In this document: positions 24,008 through 32,292 of the stretch, piece by piece | Position numbering within the stretch: position 1 is the stretch's first letter | Layout of the letters: every line of letters begins with the position of its first letter | Made by a program: the position numbers and the translations under genes | The notes under the pieces: generated by a model | The model's input: the letters and a program-made list of their open reading frames with translations, nothing else | Databases searched by the model: none | What the model was told of the DNA's origin: nothing | From: Kiritimatiellia bacterium | GTDB taxonomy: Bacteria > Verrucomicrobiota > Kiritimatiellia > RFP12 > UBA1067 | DNA length: 38,626 nt | Reading direction: 5' to 3' | Assembly (NCBI GenBank): GCA_017405115.1 | Contig: JAFRBA010000225.1 | Location: 1 to 38,626, forward strand

Positions 24008-26548
24008 ATGGCTAACGGCATAAAGATCGCCCTCGCGGGAAACCCGAACAGCGGAAAGACGACGCTCTTCAACGCGATAACCGGCTCGGAGCAGTACGTC
24101 GGCAACTGGCCCGGCGTCACGGTGGAGAAGAAGGACGGCATCCTTCACGGGCACAAGGATGTGATAATCCAGGACCTGCCAGGAATATACTCGCTCTCCC
24201 CGTATTCCATGGAGGAGAAGGTGTCGCGGAACTTCCTCGTGGAGGAGAAGCCCGACGCGATACTCAACATCGTGGACGGCACGAACATCGAGCGCAACCT
24301 GTATCTCTCGACGCAGCTTGCGGAACTCGGCATTCCGATGGTGATGGCCGTCAACATGATGGACGTCGTGAAGAAGAACGGCGACAAGATCGACTTCGCG
24401 AGGATCTCGAAGGCACTTGGCTGCGAGGTGATAGGCATATCCGCGCTGAAGAAGGAAGGCGACGTGGAGGCCGCGGAGAGGGCGGTCGTTCTGGCGAAAA
24501 AGGGGTCCGTGGACAAGGGGCCGGGCAAGACGCCCGACGTTCCGCACGTCTTCAGCGGATCCGTGGAGCACGCGATCGCGCACATCGAGGAGTCCATACA
24601 GGGCAAGGTCCCGGCGCGGTCGATCCGGTGGTATGCGATCAAGATATTCGAGCGCGACCGCGAGATCATCCAGAAGCTCGACATCGGCGTAGGCGAGATG
24701 AAGCACATCGAGGAGCACATCCGCGACTGCGAGAAGGAGCTTGGTGACGACGCGGAGTCGATCATCACCAACCAGCGCTACGACTTCATCAAGAACCTGA
24801 TGGACAAGTCGCTCGCCCTCAACGAGAAGCGCAAGAACAAGGCCACGCTCTCGGACAGGATCGACAGGTTCGTCACGCACAAGTTCCTGGCGATTCCGGT
24901 ATTCGTCGTTTCGCTATGCGCGATGTGGTGGCTCGCAGTCGCCGAGAAGGGGCCCGGCACCATGCTCACCGACTGGGCCAACGACGGCTTCCTCGCCGAC
25001 GGATGGCACCTTCCGTTCACGACGCATGAGTGCCGCGAGGATGGCAAGTACAAGGACATGGAGTTCGAGGACGCCCAGGGCGAATTCGCCAAGCAGGAAG
25101 CCTCGAAGTCCAAGTGGGAAGAAGCGTATCTTGAGAAGATGAACGAGGGCAAGACCGACGAAGGCAAGGTCGAGGAAATGCCCGAGAAGCTCGACGAGAA
25201 GATAGCGGCGTCGGTCGTCGCCAAGGGGGTGTTCGTCGAAGACGAGGAGACGGGCGAGCCGGTCGAAGACGAAGAGACCGGGAAGCCCGACATCTGGGAC
25301 GTCGACTATGCGGCCTACAAGGAGGCATGCGAATGGGAGGAGCCGGATCCGTCCAAATTCGGCGTATGGGTGCCTGGCATCGGCGCGCTCATAACCGGTG
25401 CGCTCGAACGCGCTGGCGTGAGCGACACCGTGAAAAGCCTCGTCGTTGACGGCGCGTGGGGCGGCGTCGCGACGGTTCTCGGGTTCGTTCCCGTGATATT
25501 CATCGTGTTCCTTTTCCTCGCGTTCCTGGAGGACTGCGGCTACATGGCGCGCGTTGCGTTCATCATGGACCGCATCTTCCGCAAGTTCGGCCTCTCCGGC
25601 AAGTCGTTCATACCGATCCTTATCGGCAAGGGCTGCGGCGTGCCGGCGGTGATGGCCGCCCGCACGATCGAGAACGAGCGCGCGAGGCGCATGACGGTGA
25701 TCCTTGCGACGTTCGTGCCGTGCGGCGCGAAGACGGTCATCATCGCCATGTTCGCGGCGCTCTTCTTCCGCGAGCAGTGGTACATTGCGGCGCTCATGGA
25801 CGTCGTGGGCATCGCGATCATCATCCTTGGCGGCCTCGCGCTCAAGAAGACGAGGCTGTTCTCCGACGAAGCGTCGTCGTTCGTCATGGAGCTTCCGGCG
25901 TACCATCTGCCGACTGTTTCCGGCGTCTGGCACCACACCTGGAACCGACTGAAGGGCTACATGCTCAAGGCAGGGCTCATCATCTTCCCGGCATGCGTGG
26001 TCCTGTGGTTCGTGATGCACTTCGACTGGTCGCTCAACCTCCTCGCCGACGAGGAGATCGAGAAGTCGATCCTCCACGACCTCGGCAGCTGGATCGCGTG
26101 GTTCTTCGCGCCGCTCGGCTTCGGGTCGTGGCAGGGCGCGGCCGCGTCCGTCTCGGCGGAGATCGCGAAGGAGCAGGCCACGGCGACGCTCGGCCTTGTC
26201 GCGGCGAACATGGACGGCGCGACTACGGGTGCGAACATCCAGGCGCTCTTTGCGTCGATAAGCGCGTTCCCAAGGCTCGCGGCGCTCTCGTTCATGGTGT
26301 TCAACCTGTTCGTGCCGCCGTGCATGGTGGCGGTCGCGGTCACGTTCCGCGAGATGGGTTCGCAGAAGTGGGGCTGGTTCGCGGTCGGCTTCCAGCTGTT
26401 CGTGGGCTATGTGCTTTCGATGAGCGTCTACAGGCTCGGCGTGCTCTTCGCGGGCGGCGGATTCGGCGTGTGGACGGCGGTCGCCATCCTGCTTGACCTG
26501 TTCTGCCTCTGGATGATATTCCGCCCGGCGAGGGGGAAGTCTGCGTAA
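24008..26548 (+). CDS. feoB: Ferrous iron transporter B with a large acidic insertion
   Basis: 846 residues. ATG at 24008 follows GGAAAGGAG. N-terminal G domain: GNPNSGKTT (G1), DLPGIYSL (G3), NMMD (G4) and SALKKEG (G5). The membrane part contains the two Gate motifs, LEDCGYMARVAFIMD, KGCGVPAVMA, TFVPCGAKT and a second gate half after residue 640. Between the first helix (about 293-312) and the next gate segment there is an extra stretch of roughly 115 residues (335-452; 25014-25365) rich in Glu, Asp and Lys, with a duplicated EDEETGEPV/EDEETGKPD unit, making the protein longer than common FeoB (about 770). Imports Fe2+ through the inner membrane. Confidence 0.94.
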   Translation: MANGIKIALAGNPNSGKTTLFNAITGSEQYVGNWPGVTVEKKDGILHGHKDVIIQDLPGIYSLSPYSMEEKVSRNFLVEEKPDAILNIVDGTNIERNLYLSTQLAELGIPMVMAVNMMDVVKKNGDKIDFARISKALGCEVIGISALKKEGDVEAAERAVVLAKKGSVDKGPGKTPDVPHVFSGSVEHAIAHIEESIQGKVPARSIRWYAIKIFERDREIIQKLDIGVGEMKHIEEHIRDCEKELGDDAESIITNQRYDFIKNLMDKSLALNEKRKNKATLSDRIDRFVTHKFLAIPVFVVSLCAMWWLAVAEKGPGTMLTDWANDGFLADGWHLPFTTHECREDGKYKDMEFEDAQGEFAKQEASKSKWEEAYLEKMNEGKTDEGKVEEMPEKLDEKIAASVVAKGVFVEDEETGEPVEDEETGKPDIWDVDYAAYKEACEWEEPDPSKFGVWVPGIGALITGALERAGVSDTVKSLVVDGAWGGVATVLGFVPVIFIVFLFLAFLEDCGYMARVAFIMDRIFRKFGLSGKSFIPILIGKGCGVPAVMAARTIENERARRMTVILATFVPCGAKTVIIAMFAALFFREQWYIAALMDVVGIAIIILGGLALKKTRLFSDEASSFVMELPAYHLPTVSGVWHHTWNRLKGYMLKAGLIIFPACVVLWFVMHFDWSLNLLADEEIEKSILHDLGSWIAWFFAPLGFGSWQGAAASVSAEIAKEQATATLGLVAANMDGATTGANIQALFASISAFPRLAALSFMVFNLFVPPCMVAVAVTFREMGSQKWGWFAVGFQLFVGYVLSMSVYRLGVLFAGGGFGVWTAVAILLDLFCLWMIFRPARGKSA

Positions 26549-26622
26549 AGGCGCCCATGTCTCCCGTCAGGCGTCTCGCTCCGGATTGTCGGGCGTGAGA
26601 CGTTGGACGGGGGACGAGAGGA

Positions 26623-26787
26623 ATGACAGACATGAACGTTTCGTCGATCATTGTGGCGGTCGTGGTTCTTGCGCTGGCTGCGCTGGCCGTCTGGCGGTGC
26701 ATCAAGAAGGGGGTGCCGTGCGAGTGCGGCGGCTCAGCCAAGTCGTGCTGCGGAGGTTGCCGCTGCCATTGCCACGACGACAGGTAA
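26623..26787 (+). CDS. FeoB-associated Cys-rich membrane protein
   Basis: 54 residues: one membrane helix (VSSIIVAVVVLALAALAVW) followed by a cluster of Cys and His (CECGG, SCCGGCRCHCHDDR). The layout helix-KKG-Cys-rich tail is that of the small FeoB-associated protein family, often the third feo gene and thought to bind iron or help FeoB. GAGAGG lies upstream; a second ATG at 26632 is possible. It is short enough to be skipped by length filters. The 74 nt between feoB and this gene carry a degenerate GTGAGAC/GGGGGAC-like heptad run and a CGTCTC/GAGACG hairpin. Confidence 0.85.
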   Translation: MTDMNVSSIIVAVVVLALAALAVWRCIKKGVPCECGGSAKSCCGGCRCHCHDDR

Positions 26788-26835
26788 TCTTACACAACAA
26801 CAAAACAAGACAACAGAAGGAGTGAGAAAAGCAAG

Positions 26836-27786
26836 ATGAAAGCAAAGACCATGGCGCTGGCGTGCGCCGCCGCTGTCTGCGGCGCGGCGTTCGCGGATGA
26901 AGAAGCGGAATCCGTCGGCTGGGCGTACAGCCCCGGGGAGGGCGTGTCGTTCGACGACCACCCGATAGTGTCGGGCGAGGCATCGCTCGCGTTCGACTCG
27001 AAGTACCTGAGCTACGGCCTCGTGGACAACAAGGACCCGATCCTGACGCCGTCCGGCTCGCTGACGTTCTTCGACTGGGTGTCGCTTGAGGTGGAGACGA
27101 TATTCGACGTGACGAAGTACGGCCGCCGCGCCGGCTACACGAGCCGCGCATGGGAGTACACCGAACTGCACCCCGGCGTATCCGTCGGCCACACCTTCTC
27201 GCCCGACGACTACGAGTGGCTGCCGACGGCAATCGACATCTCCGTCGGCTACCAGTACGAGTACCATCCGAACGCGAAGTACAAGGGAGGCGACGGCCCC
27301 GACGGGCAGGCGGACGACACGCAGTTCTGGACGGTCGAGCTCGGGCTTCCTGACCTCTGGTTCGAGCCTGTCTTCCAGTACGAGCGCGACGTGATGCGCG
27401 ACAACGGCACCTACCTCAACCTCGAGATCGGACACACCTTCGCGCTCATCGACGGCGAAGAGGAGGGCGAGGACCCGGTGCTCACGTTCCGTCCGTCGGT
27501 CGGGCAGGGCTTCGGCAACACGATGCGCGTGCGGAGCTACCTGACCCGCGCCACGTCCGACGGAGAGGGCGCACCGCTCGACAAGTCCGGCCTCATGGAC
27601 CTGTGCGTGAAGGGCGAGCTTTCCTGGAACATCTGCGAATTCTGCTCGCTGGGTGGCTACGTCGCCTACACCGACTACGTGTTCGACCGCAGGATGCGCG
27701 AAGCGGCGCGGCTCTACGAGGCGACCGGCGACTGGGACCACAGCTGGAACTTCATCGCCGGCCTCGCGCTTACGGTGTCGTTCTAA
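26836..27786 (+). CDS. Outer-membrane beta-barrel protein candidate, paralog A
   Basis: 316 residues. Signal peptide MKAKTMALACAAAVCGAAFA, then a chain of short amphipathic beta segments rich in Tyr, Trp and Phe, and a C-terminal Phe (LALTVSF), which is the classic outer-membrane insertion signal. SKYLSYG near the start resembles conserved TorF/putative porin strands, but the family was not identified with confidence. It begins 48 nt after the Cys-rich FeoB-associated gene with no promoter in between, so it is probably part of the feo transcript. A strong terminator follows at 27876. Very similar to the gene at 28157. Confidence 0.75.
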   Translation: MKAKTMALACAAAVCGAAFADEEAESVGWAYSPGEGVSFDDHPIVSGEASLAFDSKYLSYGLVDNKDPILTPSGSLTFFDWVSLEVETIFDVTKYGRRAGYTSRAWEYTELHPGVSVGHTFSPDDYEWLPTAIDISVGYQYEYHPNAKYKGGDGPDGQADDTQFWTVELGLPDLWFEPVFQYERDVMRDNGTYLNLEIGHTFALIDGEEEGEDPVLTFRPSVGQGFGNTMRVRSYLTRATSDGEGAPLDKSGLMDLCVKGELSWNICEFCSLGGYVAYTDYVFDRRMREAARLYEATGDWDHSWNFIAGLALTVSF

Positions 27787-27875
27787 GTCGGAGCAGATGC
27801 GCCTGACGTGATGTCGTCACGGCGGCTGGGCGGAGTATCGCACCTGCCGCCGGTTGACTGGGACTGCGAACCCGA

Positions 27876-27912
27876 CATGGGGCGCGGCACTTGTTGCCGC
27901 GCCCCATGTTTT
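27876..27912 (+). terminator. Rho-independent terminator after paralog A
   Basis: Perfect 14-bp stem CATGGGGCGCGGCA (27876-27889) and TGCCGCGCCCCATG (27895-27908), five-base loop, then TTTT. The T run leads directly into TGGTATAAT of the next gene. Confidence 0.85.
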
Positions 27913-27914
27913 GG

Positions 27915-27920
27915 TATAAT
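27915..27920 (+). promoter_or_regulatory. Promoter of the small lipoprotein gene and paralog B
   Basis: TATAAT with TGG extension, 2 nt after the terminator T run, so the terminator stem occupies the -35 region. Leader of about 39 nt; GAAAGGGAGAG lies before the ATG at 27966. Confidence 0.6.
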
Positions 27921-27965
27921 TACCACTCAAAAGGAAGGGTAAGGTCTGATGAAAGGGAGAGTTCC

Positions 27966-28148
27966 ATGTTCAGGGCGCTGATAGCACTGCTGTTTGCCGC
28001 CGGTCTTCTGGTGTCCGGATGCAGTTCCTGCGACCAGGGGCCCCGGCATCGTGGCTGCCACAGGGTCGGGGTGCAGCATGCAGGGCGGCCGGGGGTAGTT
28101 CACCATCACTACGAGAAGACTGACGTTTCTCACAAGGAAAGGAAGTAA
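27966..28148 (+). CDS. Small His/Cys-rich lipoprotein
   Basis: 60 residues. Signal with lipobox (ALIALLFAAGLLVSGC), so the mature form is a lipid-anchored peptide of about 42 residues. It contains two further Cys (SSC, RGC) and eight His (RHRGCHR, QH, VHHHYE, SH), a composition suited to metal binding. It lies between two outer-membrane barrel paralogs directly after the feo genes, so a role in presenting or buffering iron or another metal is reasonable but inferred. The gene at 28157 starts 8 nt after its stop. No family recognised. Confidence 0.7.
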   Translation: MFRALIALLFAAGLLVSGCSSCDQGPRHRGCHRVGVQHAGRPGVVHHHYEKTDVSHKERK

Positions 28149-28156
28149 AAACGAAG

Positions 28157-29107
28157 ATGAAGGCAAAGACAATGGCGCTGGCGTGCGCCGCCGCGGTCTG
28201 CGGCGCTGCGTTTGCTGACGAAGAGTCGGAATCCACCGGCTGGGCCTACAACCCCGGCGAGGGCGTCTCGTTCGACGAACAGCCGATCGTCTCGGCTGAG
28301 GCGTCGCTCGAGTTCCACTCGAAGTACCTGAGCTACGGCCTCGTGGACAACAACGAGCCGATTCTCAAGCCGATCGGCTCCCTGACGTTCTTCGACTGGG
28401 TGTCGCTCAACGTCGAGGCGTACTTCGACGTCACGAAGTACGGCCGCCGCGCCGGCTACACGAGCCGCGCGTGGCAGTACACCGAGCTCTACCCCGGCGT
28501 CGCCATCGAACACAGCTTCTCGCCCGACGACTACGAGTGGCTGCCGACCACGATCGACCTTTCGATAAGCTACCAGTACGAGTTCCACCCGAACTCAAAG
28601 TACAAGGGCGGGGACGGTCCCGACGGGCAGGGCGACGACTCGCAGTTCTGGATGTTCACGGTCGGGCTCCCGGACCTCTGGCTCGAGCCTGAGCTCTACT
28701 ACGAGCGCGACGTGATGCGCGACAGCGGCACGTACGTGAACCTCGGGATCGGGCACACCTTCCCGCTGATCGAAGGCGAAGAGGAGGGCGAGGACCCGGT
28801 GCTCACGTTCCGCCCGTCGATCGCCCAGGGCTTCGGCAACACGATGCGCGTGAGGGGCTACCTGACCCGCGCCACGTCCGACGGCGAGGGCGCGCCGCTC
28901 GACAAGTCCGGCCTCATGGACCTCTGCGTGAAGGGCGAGCTGGCGTGGAAGATATGTGACTTCTGCTCGCTTTCCGGCTACGTCGCCTACAGTGACTTCG
29001 TGTTCGACCGCAGGATCCGCGAGGCGGCCCGGATATACGAGCGCACCGGCGACTGGGACCACAGCTGGAACTTCATCGCCGGCCTCGCGCTGACACTGAA
29101 CTTCTGA
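28157..29107 (+). CDS. Outer-membrane beta-barrel protein candidate, paralog B
   Basis: 316 residues, same length as paralog A and clearly homologous along the whole sequence. The signal peptide is almost identical and a long block near the C-terminus (GEEEGEDPVLTFRPS to LMDLCVKGEL) is shared with few changes, which points to a recent tandem duplication. Differences concentrate in the first half, for example IEHSFSPDDYEWLPT versus VGHTFSPDDYEWLPT and the following strand. Terminal LALTLNF fits an outer-membrane barrel. AAAGGAAG precedes the ATG; co-transcribed with the small lipoprotein. Confidence 0.75.
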   Translation: MKAKTMALACAAAVCGAAFADEESESTGWAYNPGEGVSFDEQPIVSAEASLEFHSKYLSYGLVDNNEPILKPIGSLTFFDWVSLNVEAYFDVTKYGRRAGYTSRAWQYTELYPGVAIEHSFSPDDYEWLPTTIDLSISYQYEFHPNSKYKGGDGPDGQGDDSQFWMFTVGLPDLWLEPELYYERDVMRDSGTYVNLGIGHTFPLIEGEEEGEDPVLTFRPSIAQGFGNTMRVRGYLTRATSDGEGAPLDKSGLMDLCVKGELAWKICDFCSLSGYVAYSDFVFDRRIREAARIYERTGDWDHSWNFIAGLALTLNF

Positions 29108-29111
29108 TTTG

Positions 29112-29126
29112 TGGTATAATTCCCGC
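29112..29126 (+). promoter_or_regulatory. Extended -10 promoter of the NrnA-like gene, predicted leaderless
   Basis: TGGTATAAT with the hexamer at 29115-29120, exactly 6 nt before the ATG at 29127. No ribosome binding site. It starts only 5 nt after the stop of the upstream gene. Confidence 0.65.
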
Positions 29127-30164
29127 ATGTCCGAAAAGCGGGATGAATACGCGGCGGCGCAGAGGCTGATCGCGACGTCAAGACGAATCCTCGTCTCGGG
29201 GCACCTGAGCCCTGACGGGGATTCGCTTGGTTCCATGATAGCCATGGCCCGGCTGCTGAGTAGCGCCGGGCATGACGCAGTGGCCACGGCCGACTTGAAC
29301 GCCCTCGGCAAGCCGGGGTTTCTCGAGGGCGTGTCCGAGATCGTGCCGGTGCGGAAGCTGAAGCGCCAGCGCCCGTTCGACCTCTTCGTGGCCGTGGACT
29401 GCGCGTCCTTCGAGCGGATGCCTCCAGAAGTTCGCCCCGTCGCCGAGAAGCTGCCGAAGATATGCATCGACCACCACGTCACGAACGACGGCGCGTTTGC
29501 CGACGTGTCCATAGTTGATCCCGCGGCGTCCTCGACCGGCGAGATCGTCTGGCGGTTCGCCAAGTGGAACGAATGGGAGATAGACCACGCCGTCGCCGAG
29601 GCGCTATGGGTGGCGATCGTCACGGACTCCGGACGGTTCGCCTACGACTCCACGCGGCCGGGCACGCTGCGCGCGGCTGGAGACCTGCTCAAGCACGGCG
29701 TGCGGACGGCGTACATCAACGACGTCCTCTACAGCGGATTTTCGCGCAAGGCGGTGGAGCTTAAGCGCATCGCCTGGCGTTCGCTGCACGTCTGGAAGAA
29801 CCGCAAGGTCGCCGAGGTGACGCTCACGCGCGACGACTTCCGGGCTGTTCGCGGCACCAAGGCCGACGCCGAGGACATCATCGAGATACCCCGTTCCGTC
29901 GCGCGGAACGAAATAGCGCTGTTCTTCTACCAGATACCGGACCGCACCAAGGAGACGCGCTGCTCCATCCGCACGCGCGGCGACTGGGACGCCACGGTCC
30001 TTGCCGCGCGCTTCGGGGGCGGCGGGCACCGCAAGGCCGCGGGCTGCACGATCAAGGGCTCGATGGGAACCGCCAAGCGCCAGATGCGCGCCGCGGTAAA
30101 GGACCTTCTCAAGAGCGCCTGCCGAAAGACGATGAGGATCAACCCACAGGAGCTCAAGGTCTGA
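29127..30164 (+). CDS. nrnA: DHH family phosphoesterase, NrnA-like (nanoRNase / pAp phosphatase)
   Basis: 345 residues. The ATG at 29127 is at the predicted transcription start. DHH domain: LSPDGDS near residues 27-33, VAVDCAS near 91, DHHVTND near 114 and VTDSGRF near 167 supply the Mn ligands. DHHA1 domain ends with GGGGHRKAAG near 297-306, the substrate-binding loop. Members degrade short oligoribonucleotides and 3'-phosphoadenosine 5'-phosphate; c-di-nucleotide breakdown is another possibility. The stop overlaps the next start (TGATG), the first link in a chain of four overlapping genes. Confidence 0.88.
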   Translation: MSEKRDEYAAAQRLIATSRRILVSGHLSPDGDSLGSMIAMARLLSSAGHDAVATADLNALGKPGFLEGVSEIVPVRKLKRQRPFDLFVAVDCASFERMPPEVRPVAEKLPKICIDHHVTNDGAFADVSIVDPAASSTGEIVWRFAKWNEWEIDHAVAEALWVAIVTDSGRFAYDSTRPGTLRAAGDLLKHGVRTAYINDVLYSGFSRKAVELKRIAWRSLHVWKNRKVAEVTLTRDDFRAVRGTKADAEDIIEIPRSVARNEIALFFYQIPDRTKETRCSIRTRGDWDATVLAARFGGGGHRKAAGCTIKGSMGTAKRQMRAAVKDLLKSACRKTMRINPQELKV

Positions 30165-31087
30165 TGGCGGGCGTCGTTATCCTCACGGACGGAAAGGCGG
30201 GGCACGAGAACCAGTCTAAGGCCCTGGCGCGCGCCCTGGGGCCTGACTACGTCCTCGTCCCCGTGCGGTTCAAGTCGCCGGCCCACAAGGCGCTTTCGTA
30301 TCTTCTCGACCGCGTTGGAATCCGCACGCTGTCGCTTCTGGAGCTTTCGGACATGCCGGACGCTTCGGGCTGCGCCGCCGTCATAGGGACGGGTTCGGGA
30401 ACGTTCTACGCGGCGAAGGCCCTCGCGCGGCGCCTTGGCGCGAAGTGCGGCGTCGTCCTCTATCCGCGTGGCTACAGCCTTTCCTCGTTCGACTGCATCC
30501 TCGCGCCGGCATTCGACAACCCGGCAAGGCTGCCGAACGTCGTCGAGATCCCGGCCAACCTGGTCGCCAGCGACGCCGCCTTCTACGAAAGGGGCGTCGC
30601 CTCGTTCAAGGAGCGCTACGACGGCCCGACGGATCGCCTTGTCGGCGTTGTCATCGGCGGGCCGAACAAATGCGCCACGATGACGGTCGAGTGGACGAAG
30701 GCCCGCCTTGACGACATATTCGCGGCAAACCCCGGCGCACAGCTGTGCGTCACGACCTCGCGCCGCACTCCGCCGGCGGTGGAGACGCTGGTAGACTCCT
30801 ATCCGTGGGCTTACAAGCTCATATACTCCAGAGACCGCTACAATCCCATACCCGCGTTCGTCCAGCTCGCGACGCGCCTCTACGTTACGGCCGAGTCGAC
30901 CGGGATGCTCTCCGAGGCATGCACTTTCGGCAAGGCCGAGGTGGTCGCGCTCGACAACCTGAACCCGGGGCCGCACAAGTTCCGCAGGTTCGTGGAAAAC
31001 CTGCGGCGGGAGGGCTACGTCGACGGGCGGCGCAAGATCGACCTTTCCGCCGAGTTCGCGCGCGCAAGGGGGCTGATGGGGCTGTGA
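30164..31087 (+). CDS. ELM1/GtrOC1-like family protein
   Basis: 307 residues, cytoplasmic, no membrane helix. Features of the ELM1 (DUF1022) family: LTDGKAGHENQSKALARAL at the start, IGTGSGTFYAAKAL, VVLYPRGYSLSSFDCILAP, VVIGGPNKCATM, TTSRRTPP and the late YVTAESTGMLSEAC segment. The fold is like GT-B glycosyltransferases. Plant members affect mitochondrial fission and bacterial ones are linked to envelope polysaccharide or lipid A loci, with unclear activity. Start codon overlaps the nrnA stop and the stop overlaps the kinase GTG. Confidence 0.85.
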   Translation: MAGVVILTDGKAGHENQSKALARALGPDYVLVPVRFKSPAHKALSYLLDRVGIRTLSLLELSDMPDASGCAAVIGTGSGTFYAAKALARRLGAKCGVVLYPRGYSLSSFDCILAPAFDNPARLPNVVEIPANLVASDAAFYERGVASFKERYDGPTDRLVGVVIGGPNKCATMTVEWTKARLDDIFAANPGAQLCVTTSRRTPPAVETLVDSYPWAYKLIYSRDRYNPIPAFVQLATRLYVTAESTGMLSEACTFGKAEVVALDNLNPGPHKFRRFVENLRREGYVDGRRKIDLSAEFARARGLMGL

Positions 31088-32292
31088 ACGCCGTCGGCAG
31101 GCTCCGGGTCGCGTGCTGCGCCGCGGCGCTGTGCATGCCAACGGTCGTCGTGCTGTCGATGTCCGCCTGGTTCTACTCCGCCTACCTCCCGAAGCTCGTC
31201 AGGGACGAGCCTGCGCGCGTCGCGAACGCGGCGAACGCGGTAGCCGACGAGATGCTGGCCGGCGAGAGGACGCCGGACTTGGTGTGGAGAAGGGGGGCGG
31301 GCGTGATCCGCGGGCGCGAGCAGCATGCGGCCCTTGCGGACGAGTTTCCCCCCGACATGACGTGGTCCGCGTGGCATCCGCCGATCAAATATGCGCGCAC
31401 GAAGGAGAAGCGCGGCTCGGCGGCCCGTCCCGGAGGGCTCCTCGTCTGGGTGCGCGACACGGCCAAGGGACACGACGACGACACCGTGCTGGTCGCGCTC
31501 ACAGACATAGAGCCGCGGCAGTACAGGGCGCTGTTCTGGGGCGGCGGCGGCTTCGCCCTGCTGGTGCTGGTGGTCGTCACCGTGCTGGGCGTCAGGTTCT
31601 TCCTCAACTACGTGAGGGAGCGGGACGACTTCCTGGCGGCGACGGCGCACGACCTGACGACGCCGCTCGTCGGAATGCGCTACGCGATCGGGCGCGACGA
31701 CGCGGACGCGCGTAACCTGTGCGAGCGCATGATACGCCTGGTGGGGAACGTGAAGGACTTCCTTCGGCTCGGGGGGAGGCGTCCGGCGCCGGCCTGCGCC
31801 AGCTTCGACCTGCGCAAGGCTTGCGAGGAGGCGTATGCGCTTTTCCGCGAGGACTATCGGGACCTCTTCGAGGGACGGGACGTCGCGATCGTTGTCGACG
31901 GCGATCTGCCGCCGGTGCTGGCTGACGAGACGCTGACCGTGCAGATACTTTGGAACCTCTTTGGAAACGACCTCAAGTACGCCGCTCCTTTCGGTCCGGT
32001 GGAGGTGCGGCTCTCGAGCGGGGGCGGCTTTGCGTACGCCGAGTTCGTCGACGGGGGTCCAGGGCTTACCAGAGGGCAGATGCGGAGGGCGTTCGACCGG
32101 TACTACAGGGCGAAGACGGCGCGAGAGTCGGGCAAGGGCGGCTTCGGGATCGGCCTTTGCACTTCGCGGGAGTTCGCCCGTGCGATGGGCGGCGACCTGG
32201 CGGTCCGCGCCAACGCGCCGCATGGCTGCGTGTTCACCCTGAAGCTGCCATGTCGACGAGAGTGTCCGGTAGACGGAGGGACGCGGCAATGA
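31084..32292 (+). CDS. Sensor histidine kinase without a visible partner regulator
   Basis: 402 residues from a GTG overlapping the previous stop (GTGA). One helix at about residues 7-32, an extracytoplasmic sensor region of about 120 residues, a second helix (FALLVLVVVTVLGVRFFL, about 156-175), then HisKA with ATAHDLTTPL (His near 190) and HATPase with N box NLFGNDLKYA near 289 and G box GKGGFGIGL near 352. The H-box has HDLTTPL in place of the usual HELRTPL. No response regulator gene lies nearby, so the partner is encoded elsewhere. ATGA overlap with the PrsW-RDD gene suggests that the kinase and the protease share a job. Confidence 0.88.
   Translation: MNAVGRLRVACCAAALCMPTVVVLSMSAWFYSAYLPKLVRDEPARVANAANAVADEMLAGERTPDLVWRRGAGVIRGREQHAALADEFPPDMTWSAWHPPIKYARTKEKRGSAARPGGLLVWVRDTAKGHDDDTVLVALTDIEPRQYRALFWGGGGFALLVLVVVTVLGVRFFLNYVRERDDFLAATAHDLTTPLVGMRYAIGRDDADARNLCERMIRLVGNVKDFLRLGGRRPAPACASFDLRKACEEAYALFREDYRDLFEGRDVAIVVDGDLPPVLADETLTVQILWNLFGNDLKYAAPFGPVEVRLSSGGGFAYAEFVDGGPGLTRGQMRRAFDRYYRAKTARESGKGGFGIGLCTSREFARAMGGDLAVRANAPHGCVFTLKLPCRRECPVDGGTRQ

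Noticed and set aside
26548..26622. Heptad-like run (GTGAGAC, GTTGGAC, GGGGGAC) and CGTCTC/GAGACG hairpin between feoB and the Cys-rich gene
   Set aside because: Too degenerate to call a repeat array, and the hairpin has no T run, so it is not called a terminator.
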